Positions 33,501-44,419 of a stretch of DNA of 64,000 nt are shown here, in pieces. This DNA is from Metridium senile (lineage: Eukaryota; Cnidaria; Anthozoa; Actiniaria; Metridiidae): assembly GCA_949775045.1 (NCBI GenBank), contig OX459095.1:32962064-33026063 (forward strand), written 5' to 3'. The position numbers were made by a program, and so were the translations under genes. The first letter of the stretch is position 1; each line of letters opens with the position of its first letter. The notes beneath the pieces are model-generated. The model was given only the letters and a program-made list of their open reading frames with translations. It had not been told where the DNA came from and did not search any database.

Positions 33501-36500
33501 GCATAAATACACTTTTCAAGAGAAACTGATGAATGATAAATGTAAGCTAAAATATTTTATCGATACATTATATGATTTCAATAACACAGTAATCGGTAGA
33601 TGGCAGGCATGCAACAAGTCGTATATTTTCAGTATTTTGCTTATTTCGAGGCTAACTATTAATGTTTCCCATGTTCCAAAGCTTTGTTTTAATCGTCTTA
33701 CGGACTTTACCTTGATTCAAAATACAGACAATACGCGATGTAGCCTCCGTGAAGGCTCTTTATTATGTAGCATTTGAAACTAGAAAGTGAGTGTTTCATC
33801 GGCATGATCGGGTACGCGAGAAAACATCGGGAAGCACGACGCCGCAGGAGCATTGTTTAGCGTATTTATTTGTTCATGTGCTTATTCGTGTTTTTAATAT
33901 TCGTTATATATAGCAAGAGTTGATGTGTGTGTTCAGTAATTGTCAGTAACTAGTCATATTATCATCAGTCATAATTCGTTCGAGAAGCAGATTTATCCAT
34001 CGACCGTACGCGTGTGATAGTCTATGAAGAAAGAAGAAATATCAACCCAAGTGTAATAAACAACTTCTATAAACAACCTGAGATTGTTTTTATTCACGAG
34101 GTTTTCGTAGTTTTCATAACCCAGGCTTAGTTCAAACTTAATACAAACTAACTCAAACTCATAACTCGGTGATTAGTCGATCTCGTTTACACGTCACAGC
34201 GTCCACATACGCACCAAGATGAAACTTCTTCCGTTGATCTGCTGTTATTCTCTTTATCTTCTGATTCATCCAATTCTGACTCACTTGGTGGATTTGTCGT
34301 TTCATTTTCTGTAATGTCAGGCTCAAATTTAAATGGTAAAACCATTCATTCTGTGTCTAATTTGTTGTTTTGATAGCTGGGATAAGAACGCAACGAGCTC
34401 GACGACCACGACCTGACGTCATCAGACCACGTGACAAAACCACAGGAAGCCCAAAACGTGTTTTCATCGAAATTAAAATCGCATTTTTGGTGGGAAAAAA
34501 ATATTTTATGGAAATTTTGATCATGTTTTTGAAATTAGCATCACTTTTTACATAAAATAAGTTCAAGTCGAAAAGTATCTGAGGGTCCCTTTAACATTTT
34601 TTGTTCGCATTTCTATGGCCAGCCTTGAACACCTCGTCAAATCTTTCGAATGTAAGACATTCGCGCCTTTTTCTTTATTTTGAGCACCAAATACACGCAT
34701 GCGCAGACCAAATTCCTACCTGCTAGCTACATGTATTACAATTTCCTTGAATCTGATTGGTCAATAGACTGTCTTATTTTCTCTGTACAAGGTGTATAAA
34801 CATTACAATCATAGCTATTACAATTTCCTTGGATCTGATTGGTCAATAGACTGTCCTATATTCTCTGTACATGGTGTATAAACATTACAATCACAGCTAT
34901 TACAATGTCCTTGAATCTGATTGGTCAATAGACTGTCCTATATTCTCTGTACATGGTGTATAAACATTACAATCACAGCTATTACAATTTCCTTGAATCT
35001 GATTGGTCAATAGACTGTCCTATATTCTCTGTATATGGTGTATAAACATTACAATCACAGCTATTACAATTTCCTTGAATCTGATTGGTCAATAGACTGT
35101 CCTATATTCTCTGTATATGGTGTATAAACATTACAATCACAGCTATTACAATTTTCTTGAATCTGATTGGTCAATAGACTGTCCTATATTCTCTGTACAA
35201 GGTGTATAAACATTACAATTACAGCTATTACAATTTCCTTGAATTTGATTGGTCAATAGACTGTCCTATATTCTCTGTACATGGTGTATAAACATTACAA
35301 TCACAGCTATTACAATTTCCTTGAATCTGATTGGTCAATAGACTGTCCTATATTCTCTGTACATGGTGAATAAACATTACAATCATAGCTATTACAATTT
35401 CCTTCAATCTGATTGGTCAAGAGACTGTCATATTTTCTCTGTACACCTGTAAAACAAGTAGTACTAATTAGTACTAAATAGTGCTAATTAACCAATAGAA
35501 AACAATAGAATTAGCATAAAATATTTAGTACTATTTATGTTTCACGCTTTTAATGTTTGTACTCTGACATTACTATCATAGCTATTACAAATTGCTTGAA
35601 TCTGATTGATCAAGAGACTGTCCTATATTGTCTGTTGTTAATATACTTCAAAAATCCCTTATATTAATACAGACTAAATTGGATTCCTGTTCCCATTAAT
35701 GTACATCCCTTTTCTAGAAAGGTTGTGCTCAGGGATAGGTCATTTAAAGACAGAAAGTGTAAAACTAAAATACTTGTTTTAAAATTTGTTTGAATGGCCT
35801 TAGTTGAAGTTGAAGTTAACTGTAACATTCACCTTTTGTGAAGTTGTTGGTTTTATTTTTTTAGAACACATTTGTATTAATCATTAGTAATAGCTTAAAA
35901 AAGTGCAAAATGCATGAATACATACATGTGAGAGTCAACTTGTCTGGATGGTTAAGTACAGCTATAAATTATAAACTCTTCTTTGAAGAACAAAATGTGG
36001 AAAAGAGATATATTAAAAGAAAAAGGAATATTTATAATCAATATTAGTATAAATACACAAGTGGTTATAGAAAACCGCGCACTGTGATTGGTCAAGAAAT
36101 TCATACTATTTTTCAATAATTGCCTACAGCGTTTCACAAGCTTTTAGAAAACAAAATGAACAGTTTTTCTTCACAAAAGGCTGGTTATTTTTAGTTTTTG
36201 AAATAATCACTTTTGTATTTATACTAAAACAATTATCAACCCCTCAGTGAATATCGGTGAGTAATAACCTTAATTCCATCTCGGTTATTATTCACTGTGA
36301 ACAAAAGACCAACAGTTCCTGTTCGTCATGCAAGTAATGTTTAACAATGAGGACTGGACGGGATTTCAAGCTCGCGCAATTAGTTCCAGTCCGAGGCGCA
36401 GGCGCAGCCGAGGACTGGAACTAATTGCAAGGACTTGAAATCCCATCCAGGCCGAATTGGAGGACTTTGAACTCAAAACTCAAAACGTTTCAAAACTTTC

Positions 36501-37773
36501 TCAGTCTCAAAAATCATTTTATGAGTTTTTTCGACGTTTTCTCATACAATCTTTTAAAATATACGTATACTTTCTATTTTTAGGAGTTCAATCAATAAAA
36601 GTCAACTCTATAGTCCATGAAGTAATGTCCCAGCTCTTTATTACCAACACTGCTCATCTCCTTGAAGAACAGCATCTGATACAAGCAGAAGACAAACACA
36701 ACAACAGTTCATGGTTTAGAAGGCTTTGGGCGTTTGATCCTCAAATATCTCTTCACGAATTTCGAAACAGTCTTAAAGAGAGTGTTGCTGAAAGCACAGC
36801 AACTCAAGGCGGCCCACAGGTAGGGGATACCCTTACTGTTCCCACAATCCACTACGATATTGATGTAAGTGCTCTCTTGAAGAATGAGTCGAGTGTTGAT
36901 GATTCAAGCTACAGATTTATTCACCCTATGGTTGCTAGCGATCATTACCAGCGACATATTGGTTTAGTTCTCAAGACTATTAACAGCGTTTCATCGGTAT
37001 GCAGCCAGGACGTACAAACACGAACTCTTGCCAGGCTCATCATGCCACATTTACATCACATCTTGACCACTAACACATCCAGAAGCCTGGGTCCAAAGAG
37101 TCGTGCCCATGCTCTTCTAGCTGTAGCCTCTATCAACTCTGCCCTGGGTAACCTGGATGCTAGCATACCATCCTTAGAGCAAGCACTTGTGATAGAAGAA
37201 GAGCAGTTCGGGGAGTCGAGCCTTGAGGTCGCCGCGACGTTGACAAAGATAGCAGAGGTCTACAGCTCGCTTGATAACGCATCCAAGGCACGGCTGCTTT
37301 TGGAGATGGCTTTTAGCATCTACGAACAACAGAGAAAGAAATCAGGAGAATACAAGAAAGCTTTAGAGTTCGCTCGAACCATGGAGGCCTTAGGTGCAGT
37401 GTATGGTGCTCTGGGTTTCAAACAACAAAGTAAGGAGTACATTGAGAGGGCTTTGTCGTACATGCAAACCGCTGCCCCCACAACACCCGACGAGATTGAA
37501 GGACGACGATTCACCTGTGAAGTGGCCAGCACACTTGCTGATCTTGGGCATGCGTACTTGTCCATTGGTGACGCATTTTCAGGGCGTAAGATGCTTGAGT
37601 TGGCTGTCACTGGGCTGAAGAACATGTACGGTGAAGAGCATCCAGAGGTGGTTAGAGCCATGACTATATTAGGAACGGCCTATACTATGCAAGGTAATTG
37701 GCAAGAAGGAAAGAAGATGAGAAAAGAGGCAGGAAAACTTCAGGCAAAACTCGACACAGTAGTTGCTTTGTAA
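27578..37773 (+). CDS. STAND (NB-ARC-like) NTPase with mitochondrial-type N terminus and C-terminal TPRs, three exons
   Basis: The exons 27578-28407, 30613-31301 and 36584-37773 have consistent phases and sum to 2709 bases (902 residues). Residues 1-40 are basic and acid-poor, like a mitochondrial presequence. A hydrophobic segment at 61-76 (YWVIGVGAITGVIYRY) follows. Next comes an NB-ARC/STAND module: P-loop GYHGSGKT (128-135), Walker B WILIFD (227-232), sensor-like TLIVTT (255-260), and KLDYSPFAIACAGAFI near 307-322 (the GLPLA-type motif). A 'YRFIHPMV' winged-helix-like stretch lies in exon 3. From about 675 to the end are roughly five TPRs of kinesin-light-chain/NPHP3 type, e.g. LEQALVIEEEQFG, LGHAYLSIGDAFSGRKMLELAV and LGTAYTMQGNWQEGKKM. 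STAND proteins are nucleotide-dependent signalling switches, and TPRs bind partners. A membrane-anchored mitochondrial sensor is inferred; no named orthologue is recognised. Introns carry large repeats, including an 82-bp minisatellite. Confidence 0.85.
28870..29604. mobile_element. ~735-bp TIR element in STAND intron 1
   Basis: The left end 'ccactatagtactagcctgc' and right end 'gcaggctactatagtacca' are inverted. Next inward are a G-rich tract ('gggaggggaggggaggggga') on the left and the matching C-rich tract on the right, with 'gcctgcaacaaaccc' facing 'gttgcaggccc'. The G/C-rich arms could form strong hairpins or quadruplexes. No coding sequence. Confidence 0.8.
29666..30055. mobile_element. 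390-bp near-perfect palindrome in STAND intron 1
   Basis: The arms of about 165 bp begin 'tactttagacactatgcacg' and 'cgtgcatagtgtctaaaata'. They continue through 'tttatatcagaggacagaga', 'gcaatataaagcatctgct' and 'cacactgggagctgtagag', leaving a ~60-bp centre. A diverged, shortened relative is at 41614-41828. Confidence 0.9.
31360..32065. repeat. 82-bp minisatellite, array 1 (diverged)
   Basis: Eight or nine degenerate units each contain 'cttgaatctgattggtcaa', then 'gactgtcctattttctctgt' and 'aaacattataatcatagc'. Each unit holds an ATTGG (inverted CCAAT) box. Apparent plus-strand ORFs across it (31355-32171) are repeat-encoded. Confidence 0.9.
32066..34722. mobile_element. 2.66-kb insertion splitting the minisatellite, with an internal TIR pair
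   Basis: The two minisatellite arrays are separated by unrelated sequence. Within it, arms at 33083-33220 and 34391-34533 are inverted over about 140 bp ('tcacgtggtctgatgacgtc' on the left, 'gacgtcatcagaccacgtga' on the right; also 'cgatgaaaac' and 'gttttcatcg'). About 1.17 kb lies between the arms. No transposase is seen. The outer limits are set only by the minisatellite and may include more than one event. Confidence 0.7.
34729..35445. repeat. 82-bp minisatellite, array 2 (homogeneous)
   Basis: About nine units with an 82-bp period differ by only one or a few bases: 'ttgaatctgattggtcaata', 'gactgtcctatattctctgt', 'acatggtgtataaacattac', 'aatcacagctattacaattt'. A stray partial unit lies at about 35573-35635. 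The homogeneity points to recent expansion. Confidence 0.95.
36044..36226. mobile_element. Second copy of the 646-829 MITE-like repeat
   Basis: The ends 'agtataaatacacaagtggt' and 'atcacttttgtatttatact' are inverted. The interior 'actgtgattggtcaag' and 'aaggctggtta' match 646-829. Confidence 0.7.
36351..36451. repeat. GC-rich palindrome just before STAND exon 3
   Basis: The arms 'ggactggacgggatttcaag' and 'cttgaaatcccatccag' enclose 'gcaattagttccagtcc' and 'ggactggaactaattgc'. It ends about 130 bp before the exon 3 acceptor at 36583. Confidence 0.8.
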
Positions 37774-37879
37774 AATTCATGAGCTTACCCTCAAGAACTA
37801 ATGAAGTGCATTTACATTATGGCATCTTATACTACAACTATCAGAATGCATAAGAGTGAATGGTCTGATCCAAGGTGTG

Positions 37880-38290
37880 ATCGATGTAGATGAGGTATGA
37901 TCGTCCGGCGTAGTGTAGTCTTGGACGTCAGAGCGAAAAGCTTACTATGAATTACATCTCACTGTCTTTTCGTTTGTTTACTCTATAAAGATAACTTCCG
38001 CTCAGGTTGTCGAAACGTCAAATATCAACACCATCAGTCTTTCTGAAGACTACGCTACCCCGGACGGTCATGCCTCATCTATATATCAGAATTGTAACAC
38101 CGTACTGAAAAAATGTTGACTTAACTTTACTAAAAAAGGGCTCCGACGAAGGGCTTATGCTCGAAACGTCAGTAAAGTTAAGTCAACATTTTTTACGGTG
38201 TTACAAATTTCATTATATTACCTATCGTTTATATACAACACCGATGCAGCCTATACTAGTTTACTCGCTAGTTTCCATTTACATATCAAA
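37880..38290. mobile_element. Penelope-like/retrozyme-like repeat remnant with hammerhead-like motif
   Basis: The segments 'tagatgaggtatgatcgtcc' (37888) and 'ggacggtcatgcctcatcta' (38061) are inverted. A 'gtcgaaacgtc' lies between them near 38010. Then 38095-38215 is a hairpin: 'gttgacttaactttact' and 'agtaaagttaagtcaac' pair perfectly around CCGACGA, GGGC-TTAT-GCTC and GAAACGTC. The pairing extends outward ('tgtaacaccgta' with 'acggtgttaca'). It ends 'ctcgctagtttccatttac', shared with 26521-26647. The layout fits a hammerhead-bearing Penelope-like element terminus; the ribozyme core is not consensus-perfect. Confidence 0.6.
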
Positions 38291-38335
38291 ATGCTTTGCC
38301 TGTTTTCTTATGTCATATAGTTAGTGTTAATACAC

Positions 38336-38484
38336 CCAATCGAAATATGGCGTTTAATTTAATAATAATAACTATTGTTCTTGACTGGCTAGCCTCGCAT
38401 AGATGTGAAAATTCCATTGTGTTACAACGTGAATACGAGGCTAGCCAGTCAAGAACAATAGTTCGATTTATTTCGATTCGGTCT
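38336..38484. mobile_element. Palindromic MITE, relative at 57725-57935
   Basis: The arms 'actattgttcttgactggct' and 'agccagtcaagaacaatagt' continue to 'agcctcg/cgaggct'. The outer parts 'caatcgaaatatgg' and 'tatttcgattcgg' are also inverted. Confidence 0.85.
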
Positions 38485-38940
38485 AAAGTTCTAGTGTTTT
38501 CAATAGAATAAAGAGAATAAAAATCTAAATGAGAAAGAATAATTCGTAAAGCATTCTGGTAATTGTAGTAAAATGACGCCATCGCTGAAATGTTCCAGAT
38601 ATTTTCTGAAACAAAGAGAAAGAAACCCGAATTACGTCGGTTCGTATTCACCATATTTCATTTTTTTTGTAATACAATGCCGAGGTTAATTTGAACTGTA
38701 AATCAATATTCACTCTGTATGAACTTCTAATATGTTTAGAACTGACAAGGGTATAAGATAACCGAGAATAAAGACGGGAAAAGACGAAGGCAACGCTTGA
38801 CACAGTGATTTTGTTGTATAGTGTTCATGGCTTTTTAAACTCTTTTGTCATGAAAAACTGATTAATTTTTAGTGCGTTTGGTTTTAATATCGCAGACAAA
38901 AAAGATCATTTTTTTTAACGTCTCAATCTTATGTTCAGAT

Positions 38941-39067
38941 ATTTTTCGTCAAATTAACTCTTCCACCTTCAGTCAGCAGTGATAATATTATTATTTCACA
39001 AAAACCAAAGGGCCATCACAGCGATCCTGGCGATCGTAACGATTATATGGGAACCAGGCTTAATATT
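38941..39067. repeat. Dispersed repeat shared with 53241-53345
   Basis: Both copies share 'cagtcagcagtgata', 'ttatttcacaaaaac', 'gccatcacagcg' and 'tcctggcgatc', then 'atatgggaac'. They are in direct orientation and not palindromic; the origin is unknown. Confidence 0.6.
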
Positions 39068-39258
39068 CATTAATACTCACGCACAGTATCTCTACATTAA
39101 CTATGTTAGGACACAACTGCGCACATGTTGATTTTTGCTGAGGAAGGAAACCAGAGAAAACCCTTAAAAGTAGTTATATTTTAATTCTTATCAATGGTTT
39201 ATTCAAGAGTCTCGATGCGTTTAAACAAATGTAGCTGGAACATCGAATCGACTCACGT

Positions 39259-39521
39259 ATACAGCTATTTCAAAAACAACTTGAATACTTAATAGTGAAT
39301 TCCAAGACCAAAGGGCATTGTGGGTCTCATTTATTAAAAAAATAGAAATAGATATTTACTCCCAAAAACTTACGAATACGAGTATATTGTTTTGAATGGA
39401 ATGCTCTAAGAATAAAATAACTTATTATTATTTACTATAACCAATATGACATGACCCAAAATGCATATCGGTCTTGCAATGCACTATTCAGTATTCAACG
39501 TTTTTGAAAATATCTGTATAA
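39259..39521. mobile_element. MITE of the 4691-4971 family
   Basis: It begins 'gtatacagctatttcaaaaa', has 'gaattccaagaccaaagggc' and 'attgtgggtctcat', and ends with 'tttttgaaaatatctgtata'. Confidence 0.8.
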
Positions 39522-39893
39522 GATTTCCGCCTCACCTGCGTTATCTCGATAGAAAAATCCGGCGGCGCTTCTTTCAACCACGGGCTACCACTAGCCAATG
39601 AGATCGCTGGATATAAAATAGAGAACAATTTTAGTGCAAATCGGGATTGATAAGTCAACCTTTACTATCATCAATACTTGATAATTTTTAAAGATTCTGG
39701 CGACACCGGCTTTAATAATTGATAGCAAAATAATATATGACTTGTATTTTAATAAGTTGTTCAGATAGTGTTATTATATACAATGTTTAATAAACGTGCA
39801 TGAGTGGTTTATCAGGATTTAGAACCACGAGGCAAAGTGGTTTTAGACCAGATTAAACGCCATCTGCGAGTATATCGGCCTATAACTCAACCC

Positions 39894-40181
39894 TATACAC
39901 CCTTTCCGAGAAAGCTTGTCACCCGTGAAAAGCACACAAGCTAGTGGCGCAAAGGATCATGGATCAGTTCAGAAACTAAATGTGCATTCGGAACGCCTTT
40001 CTTCTTGTTTGATAAGTCAAAATGGACATTTCTCAATAACATATTGACAAGTGTAGCAATGTGGCCATGAAATCCCTGAGTTCTATTAATAAAGAATACA
40101 TAGGTAACTCATAATCCTCTGCGCTACTAGCTTGTAGGCTTTTCACTTCACGGGTGACAAAGTTTCTCGGAAAGGGTGTAT
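39894..40181. mobile_element. 288-bp MITE
   Basis: The ends 'tacaccctttccgagaaag' and 'ctttctcggaaagggtgta'-type sequence are inverted. They extend through 'cacccgtgaaaag' and 'caagctagtggcgcaaagga' to give arms of about 70 bp. Confidence 0.85.
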
Positions 40182-40553
40182 CTTATGAGAAAATTCAGGT
40201 TTATCACAGGATCGCGACGAGGGATGTTTTCTCGTGAATGATTCCCAATTTTTTTTTTACACAAGTTTGATCCTTGATTCCAAAAGCTCGCGTATATTAA
40301 TCCTTGATCTTTTGATCCCTGATTTCATTCATACGATCACGATCCTTTTTCTGTGATTCCTGATTCCAGCTGATTCGGACTATGTAATCCCCGATCCCAG
40401 GCATGTTATCCCTGATCCCACATCCCTGGTCACGAGCCTGTTATAAACTGTTTGTTACATAAATAATCAAGGTGATTTTTTATGTAATGTTTAATAAACG
40501 AGCAGGAGTGTTTTATCAGGATTTAAGACCACGAGACGAAGCCAAGTGGTTTT

Positions 40554-40761
40554 AGGCCTCTTCTACACGAATCCGATCCGGCTGAAACCTCATAGAAATA
40601 TATATTTGCGTCCACACGAATCCTGTTGATCGTTTCCTATTCAAAAGTATGCAGTTTCGGTGACCGGATTCACTGGATTCGTGTAGACGATAGGCCGATA
40701 TGATTCACATCAAAAAAGAATGCGGTTTCAAAAGTATCCGGATCCGTGTAGCCGGGGTCTT
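40554..40761. mobile_element. MITE-like element inserted in a repeat copy
   Basis: Motifs 'cacgaatccgatccgg' on the left face 'ccggatccgtgtag' on the right. Internal 'ttcaaaagtatgcagtttcg' and 'gcggtttcaaaagtatccgg' repeat the arm sequence. It interrupts the repeat that resumes at about 40762. Confidence 0.6.
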
Positions 40762-40849
40762 ATACCTGACAAAACACGATCTGCGAGTTTATTAAACGGC
40801 TTCAAAAATACATATATTTTAACATATATTTTGTGTTTTTGTAAAAAAA

Positions 40850-41040
40850 AAATCAAGGATTTATGAAAGTTTATTAGAGAAATTCAGGTTAAAGTTTATG
40901 TAAATTAGGATGAATCTTTATCTTCAGTTAAAACACTCTTCTCGGTTACGATTTCTTTTGTAAATATCTATATGTGATGAGCAACCTTTGCGGATTGAAA
41001 TTTAGATTTAGATCTCATGAATTATTAATGAGTTTTTAAG
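40850..41040. repeat. Third copy of the 13005-13247 repeat family
   Basis: It shares 'aaattcaggttaaagttta', 'aaattaggatgaatct', 'cgatttcttttgtaaat' and 'ctcatgaattattaatgag' in the same order; more diverged than the other two. Confidence 0.5.
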
Positions 41041-41613
41041 GTGTAGAAAATGAATGACGTGGATATTCGATATTATGTTAACCACATTGCCTCTAATCAA
41101 ATGATATTGACCTTCTTTATAAAACCTGATCTTAATATATTAGCTTTGGACGCTTTAGTTTGTATCAGTTTGGACCTTTCTAATCAAAAGAAAGTACTAG
41201 AAGGGCTAGGGAATCAAAAATATTGTTTTAAAATAAAGAAAAACACCATAAGACATCAAAATTAAGGAGAACGAAAGAAAGAGATTGAATGAAAGAAAGA
41301 AAGGAAGGGAAAAGAAAGTTATAAGAAAGATGAGTAATAGATAGAAAATTAAATAATAGAAATGAAGCAGGGAATTTTATGTTAAATAACGGTTAAAAAG
41401 GAAATTAAAAGGAAGAACAGAAATAGCAAGAAAGGAAAGAATATATAAAGAAATAGTAAAGAATAGGAACAAATAGTACAGGAATAACTACGATAAATAC
41501 ACTTCTTCTTTTATTTCGCAAACGCTCAAACACCAAGTACAAACATTTGACCTTCGTTGATGGGTTCCAAACCATAGAAAATAGATTGAGGCTATAAGGA
41601 TATATATCAGTTC

Positions 41614-41828
41614 ATAAAATATTTGAGATACTTCGCACGCTGTGATTGGCTGGCTAGCGTGTTTATATCAGAGGACAGCATATTTTTAAAAAAACATTTT
41701 ATAAAAGCAACATAAAACGTCTGTGTTTATATATTGTGATATACAAACACTCTAGGAGCTGTAGAACACTCGAGAAGTCAAAGAACACTCGACTATGCCT
41801 TCTTGCTCTACAGATCCTAACGTGTTTT
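41614..41828. mobile_element. Shortened relative of the 29666-30055 palindrome
   Basis: It shares 'gattggctggctagcgtg', 'tttatatcagaggacag', 'ttataaaagcaacataaa', 'ggagctgtagaacactcgag' and 'cttgctctacag'. The right arm is truncated. Confidence 0.75.
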
Positions 41829-42443
41829 TCACTGATCCTTCTGATAAATACCTGTGAATTGAAAGCTTTAGAAAAGTAGAATAACAACACTTATTTGTAA
41901 TGTATTTTCTATTTGAGGAGTTAAGAATTAGAAATAATTTATTTTGATACAAATCTAAACGTTTGCTGTGACTACATAAAACTTGGCTGATTTACCGCTT
42001 ACCCATACATCTTAGCGGTCTCAGCTTCTATGTTTTTGAACCCGACAATGTTTCTAGCAATAGCAAAGACGGCCTTTCCCCCAAACGTGTTTTTGTCAAT
42101 TTTAATTGTTTTGCATAAAGCAATCAGTTTTTCAGCAGATTTAGATTAACCAAACGACTGTCCTAGATAAAACTAATGAGCATCTTTCTGTCTTTCGGTT
42201 TAAAATTAATGAGTTTTTCATAAATATCACATCTTTTCATGGGGGATTTGTAATGAAACTTTTAACCGCTCTCAATTATATACAGTCGATGTCATTAAAC
42301 GTTGTCCTAGTAAAGTAGAGATAAACACTACAAGTGACATGTGATTAATTCTTTCTTTATTTTTTTCAGCAGTTGAAATTTCAAATGTATAAAACTATAT
42401 AAAAGTGTTTAACTGTGTAATGAGTTCTTTTCTGAAATGTTTA

Positions 42444-42648
42444 CAGTGCGAATCATTAAACCGTGGGTATCCAGAAATGTTTTAGAAATCATTTACAACT
42501 CAGAAACAACTATATCACCGCAAGAAGTTTGACTGATGTGTAGTATATGATAAACGTTTTGTAGTTAGAGTTGTTTGTGAGTTGTTCAACGAAAAATTAA
42601 CGATTTCTAAAGAATTTCTGGGTGCCCACGGTTGAATGATTCGCACTG
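42444..42648. mobile_element. 205-bp MITE (CAGTGCGAATC family)
   Basis: The ends CAGTGCGAATCATTAAACCG and the inverse 'cggttgaatgattcgcactg' continue into 'gtgggtatccagaaatg'. A shorter member is at 44485-44603. Confidence 0.85.
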
Positions 42649-43865
42649 CAACTGTGTAATGCGAGTAACAGCGAGCATGCAATAAGAAATATGAAATCTA
42701 TGTTCACAATTCAGTAATGCTAGTATCGAACATTTAGAGCGAACTTATGTGGCCTCGCGTGACATTTCTTAAAAAAAAAAAAAAAATTATAGTGCATGTT
42801 AATGTTCTTTTTGTTTGACAATGTTAGTGATATTTACTGTACTTAAAATAAACAAAAATGCATTACAACTGCATGAATCAAATAAATATATATATACACC
42901 TAACAAAAAAACGTTTTTCCATTATATTTATCCGTGTTTAAAAACTAACATACATTAATCATAAAGCTGTTAGTAAGCGGTAGATCAGTAAATAATTCTT
43001 CGCAAAGTACATGCTTAGCTAGGGAAAATTACTGTGTTACTATATAGTAAGGAAATAAATGATAGCTCAGAAGTAAATGTAATAGTTTTAGATTATTTTA
43101 ACACTAGATAATCATTATTTTGAGCAACAATTGATACTAATGTGTATAATGTAGAAGTGAAAAGAAAGACAAGCAAAATGCAAAATTAAAGTTGAAAAAA
43201 AGACAAAAGAAAATTGAAAATAAATTAGGAAAAAAACTAATTTCTAAGATGACGACATTTTGATTCTTAAACTTTTAAGTTAAGATAAATAAAAAAAAAC
43301 AAGCAAATCAATAAATGAATGAATGAATGAATAACAAATGAATAAATAAATAAAAATAGATAAATAAATAAACAAATAAATAGTATGTAAATAAATAATT
43401 CTAATAAATAAATATATGAATAAATAAACAGAAAATATTAAAATAATTTAGAGAAACTTAGTATATAAATGAATGAATGAATTACATAGAAAAGAAAAGC
43501 ATTAACTTTTTCTAATGAAACATTAACGTTTAAAATACCTTTTTTACAATGTACTTATGACCATTTTTAGCCGTAATTATTTCCTGTTATCTGTTGGTTA
43601 TCGTAAATACATTAGGCAAAAATAAAAGAGAAATCTTAGTTAAACGGAAATAAAAGTTTATAATTAGAGCACAAAAACAAAAACATTTGGCAATTGAACC
43701 CGGAGAAAATGACAACACTGTCCTTAATAATGAAATGGAGTGTTTTAATGAATGAAGTAAAGCCATTAAATCTGAGAACTAATCCTTTTGAATGTCATGC
43801 AAGCTGGACATTTTCAATAAGAACTACGAGTAGAAAGTTATGATTTGGCACTAAAAAGTAAAAGT

Positions 43866-44006
43866 CCTTTTCACAGTTCCGTTCAGTGACCACGAATGAT
43901 AGTTCCAAGTCGCGGTTCGAGTTACTGCACATGCCGGCAACTCTGTCCTCGACTTGGAACTATTATTCGGGGTCACTGAACGGAATAGTTGTGAATTGTG
44001 AAAAGG
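43866..44006. mobile_element. 141-bp palindromic MITE
   Basis: The arms 'ccttttcacagttccgttca' and 'tgaacggaat..gtgaaaagg' continue to 'gatagttccaagtcg' and 'cgacttggaactat'. Its right half plus ~170 bp of flank recurs at 46914-47157. Confidence 0.8.
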
Positions 44007-44198
44007 TTTATTGCTGTTCTATTTTAGCTTTGTAGTTTTTAATATTCATTCAATTTACTCTCATTTTATTTGAACTTTGCATTGATTTAAGATAAGGCTT
44101 GTTGTTTATGAAACCATTTTCAAACGCGAATAGACAAAGAAAGAAAAGAAAAGAAAAAAAGGGAACACTTCAATTGCTTTATTTCAATAATTATATTA

Positions 44199-44411
44199 CA
44201 GCGCGGACACACTAACTGGGCCCACCTGAATAAAACTGATATCAAAACTACGAACACTTGATTTATTAAAAAGCGCCAAAACTTTGTACAAATTATCATC
44301 CGAGTTCTTAACGCTGATTTTATTAGTCGGGTTTTATCGGGAATCGATTTTCTGTAGGTCGATTGTGATTGGACAGTTTTGTTCAGGTGGGCCCAGTTAG
44401 TGTGTCCGCAC
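44199..44411. mobile_element. 213-bp MITE with TA flanks
   Basis: The ends CAGCGCGGACACACTAACTG and the inverse CAGTTAGTGTGTCCGCACTG continue through 'ggcccacctgaa'. TA lies on both sides (44197-44198 and 44412-44413). A 106-codon minus-strand frame here is a by-product. Confidence 0.9.
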
Positions 44412-44419
44412 TGTAATAC

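Larger units (their letters stand above)
39784..40800. repeat. Cluster of nested repeats
   Basis: Two copies of a repeat start 'tgtttaataaacg' and 'gtttatcaggattt', then 'accacgag' and 'aagtggtttta' (39784-39850 and 40478-40552). Each continues to 'cgccatctgcgagt'/'cacgatctgcgagtt'. The first is followed by MITE 39894-40181. The second is interrupted by MITE 40554-40761. Confidence 0.65.

Noticed and set aside
34729..35445. CRISPR array
   Set aside because: The whole 82-bp unit is repeated with no variable spacers, and the context is a eukaryotic intron.
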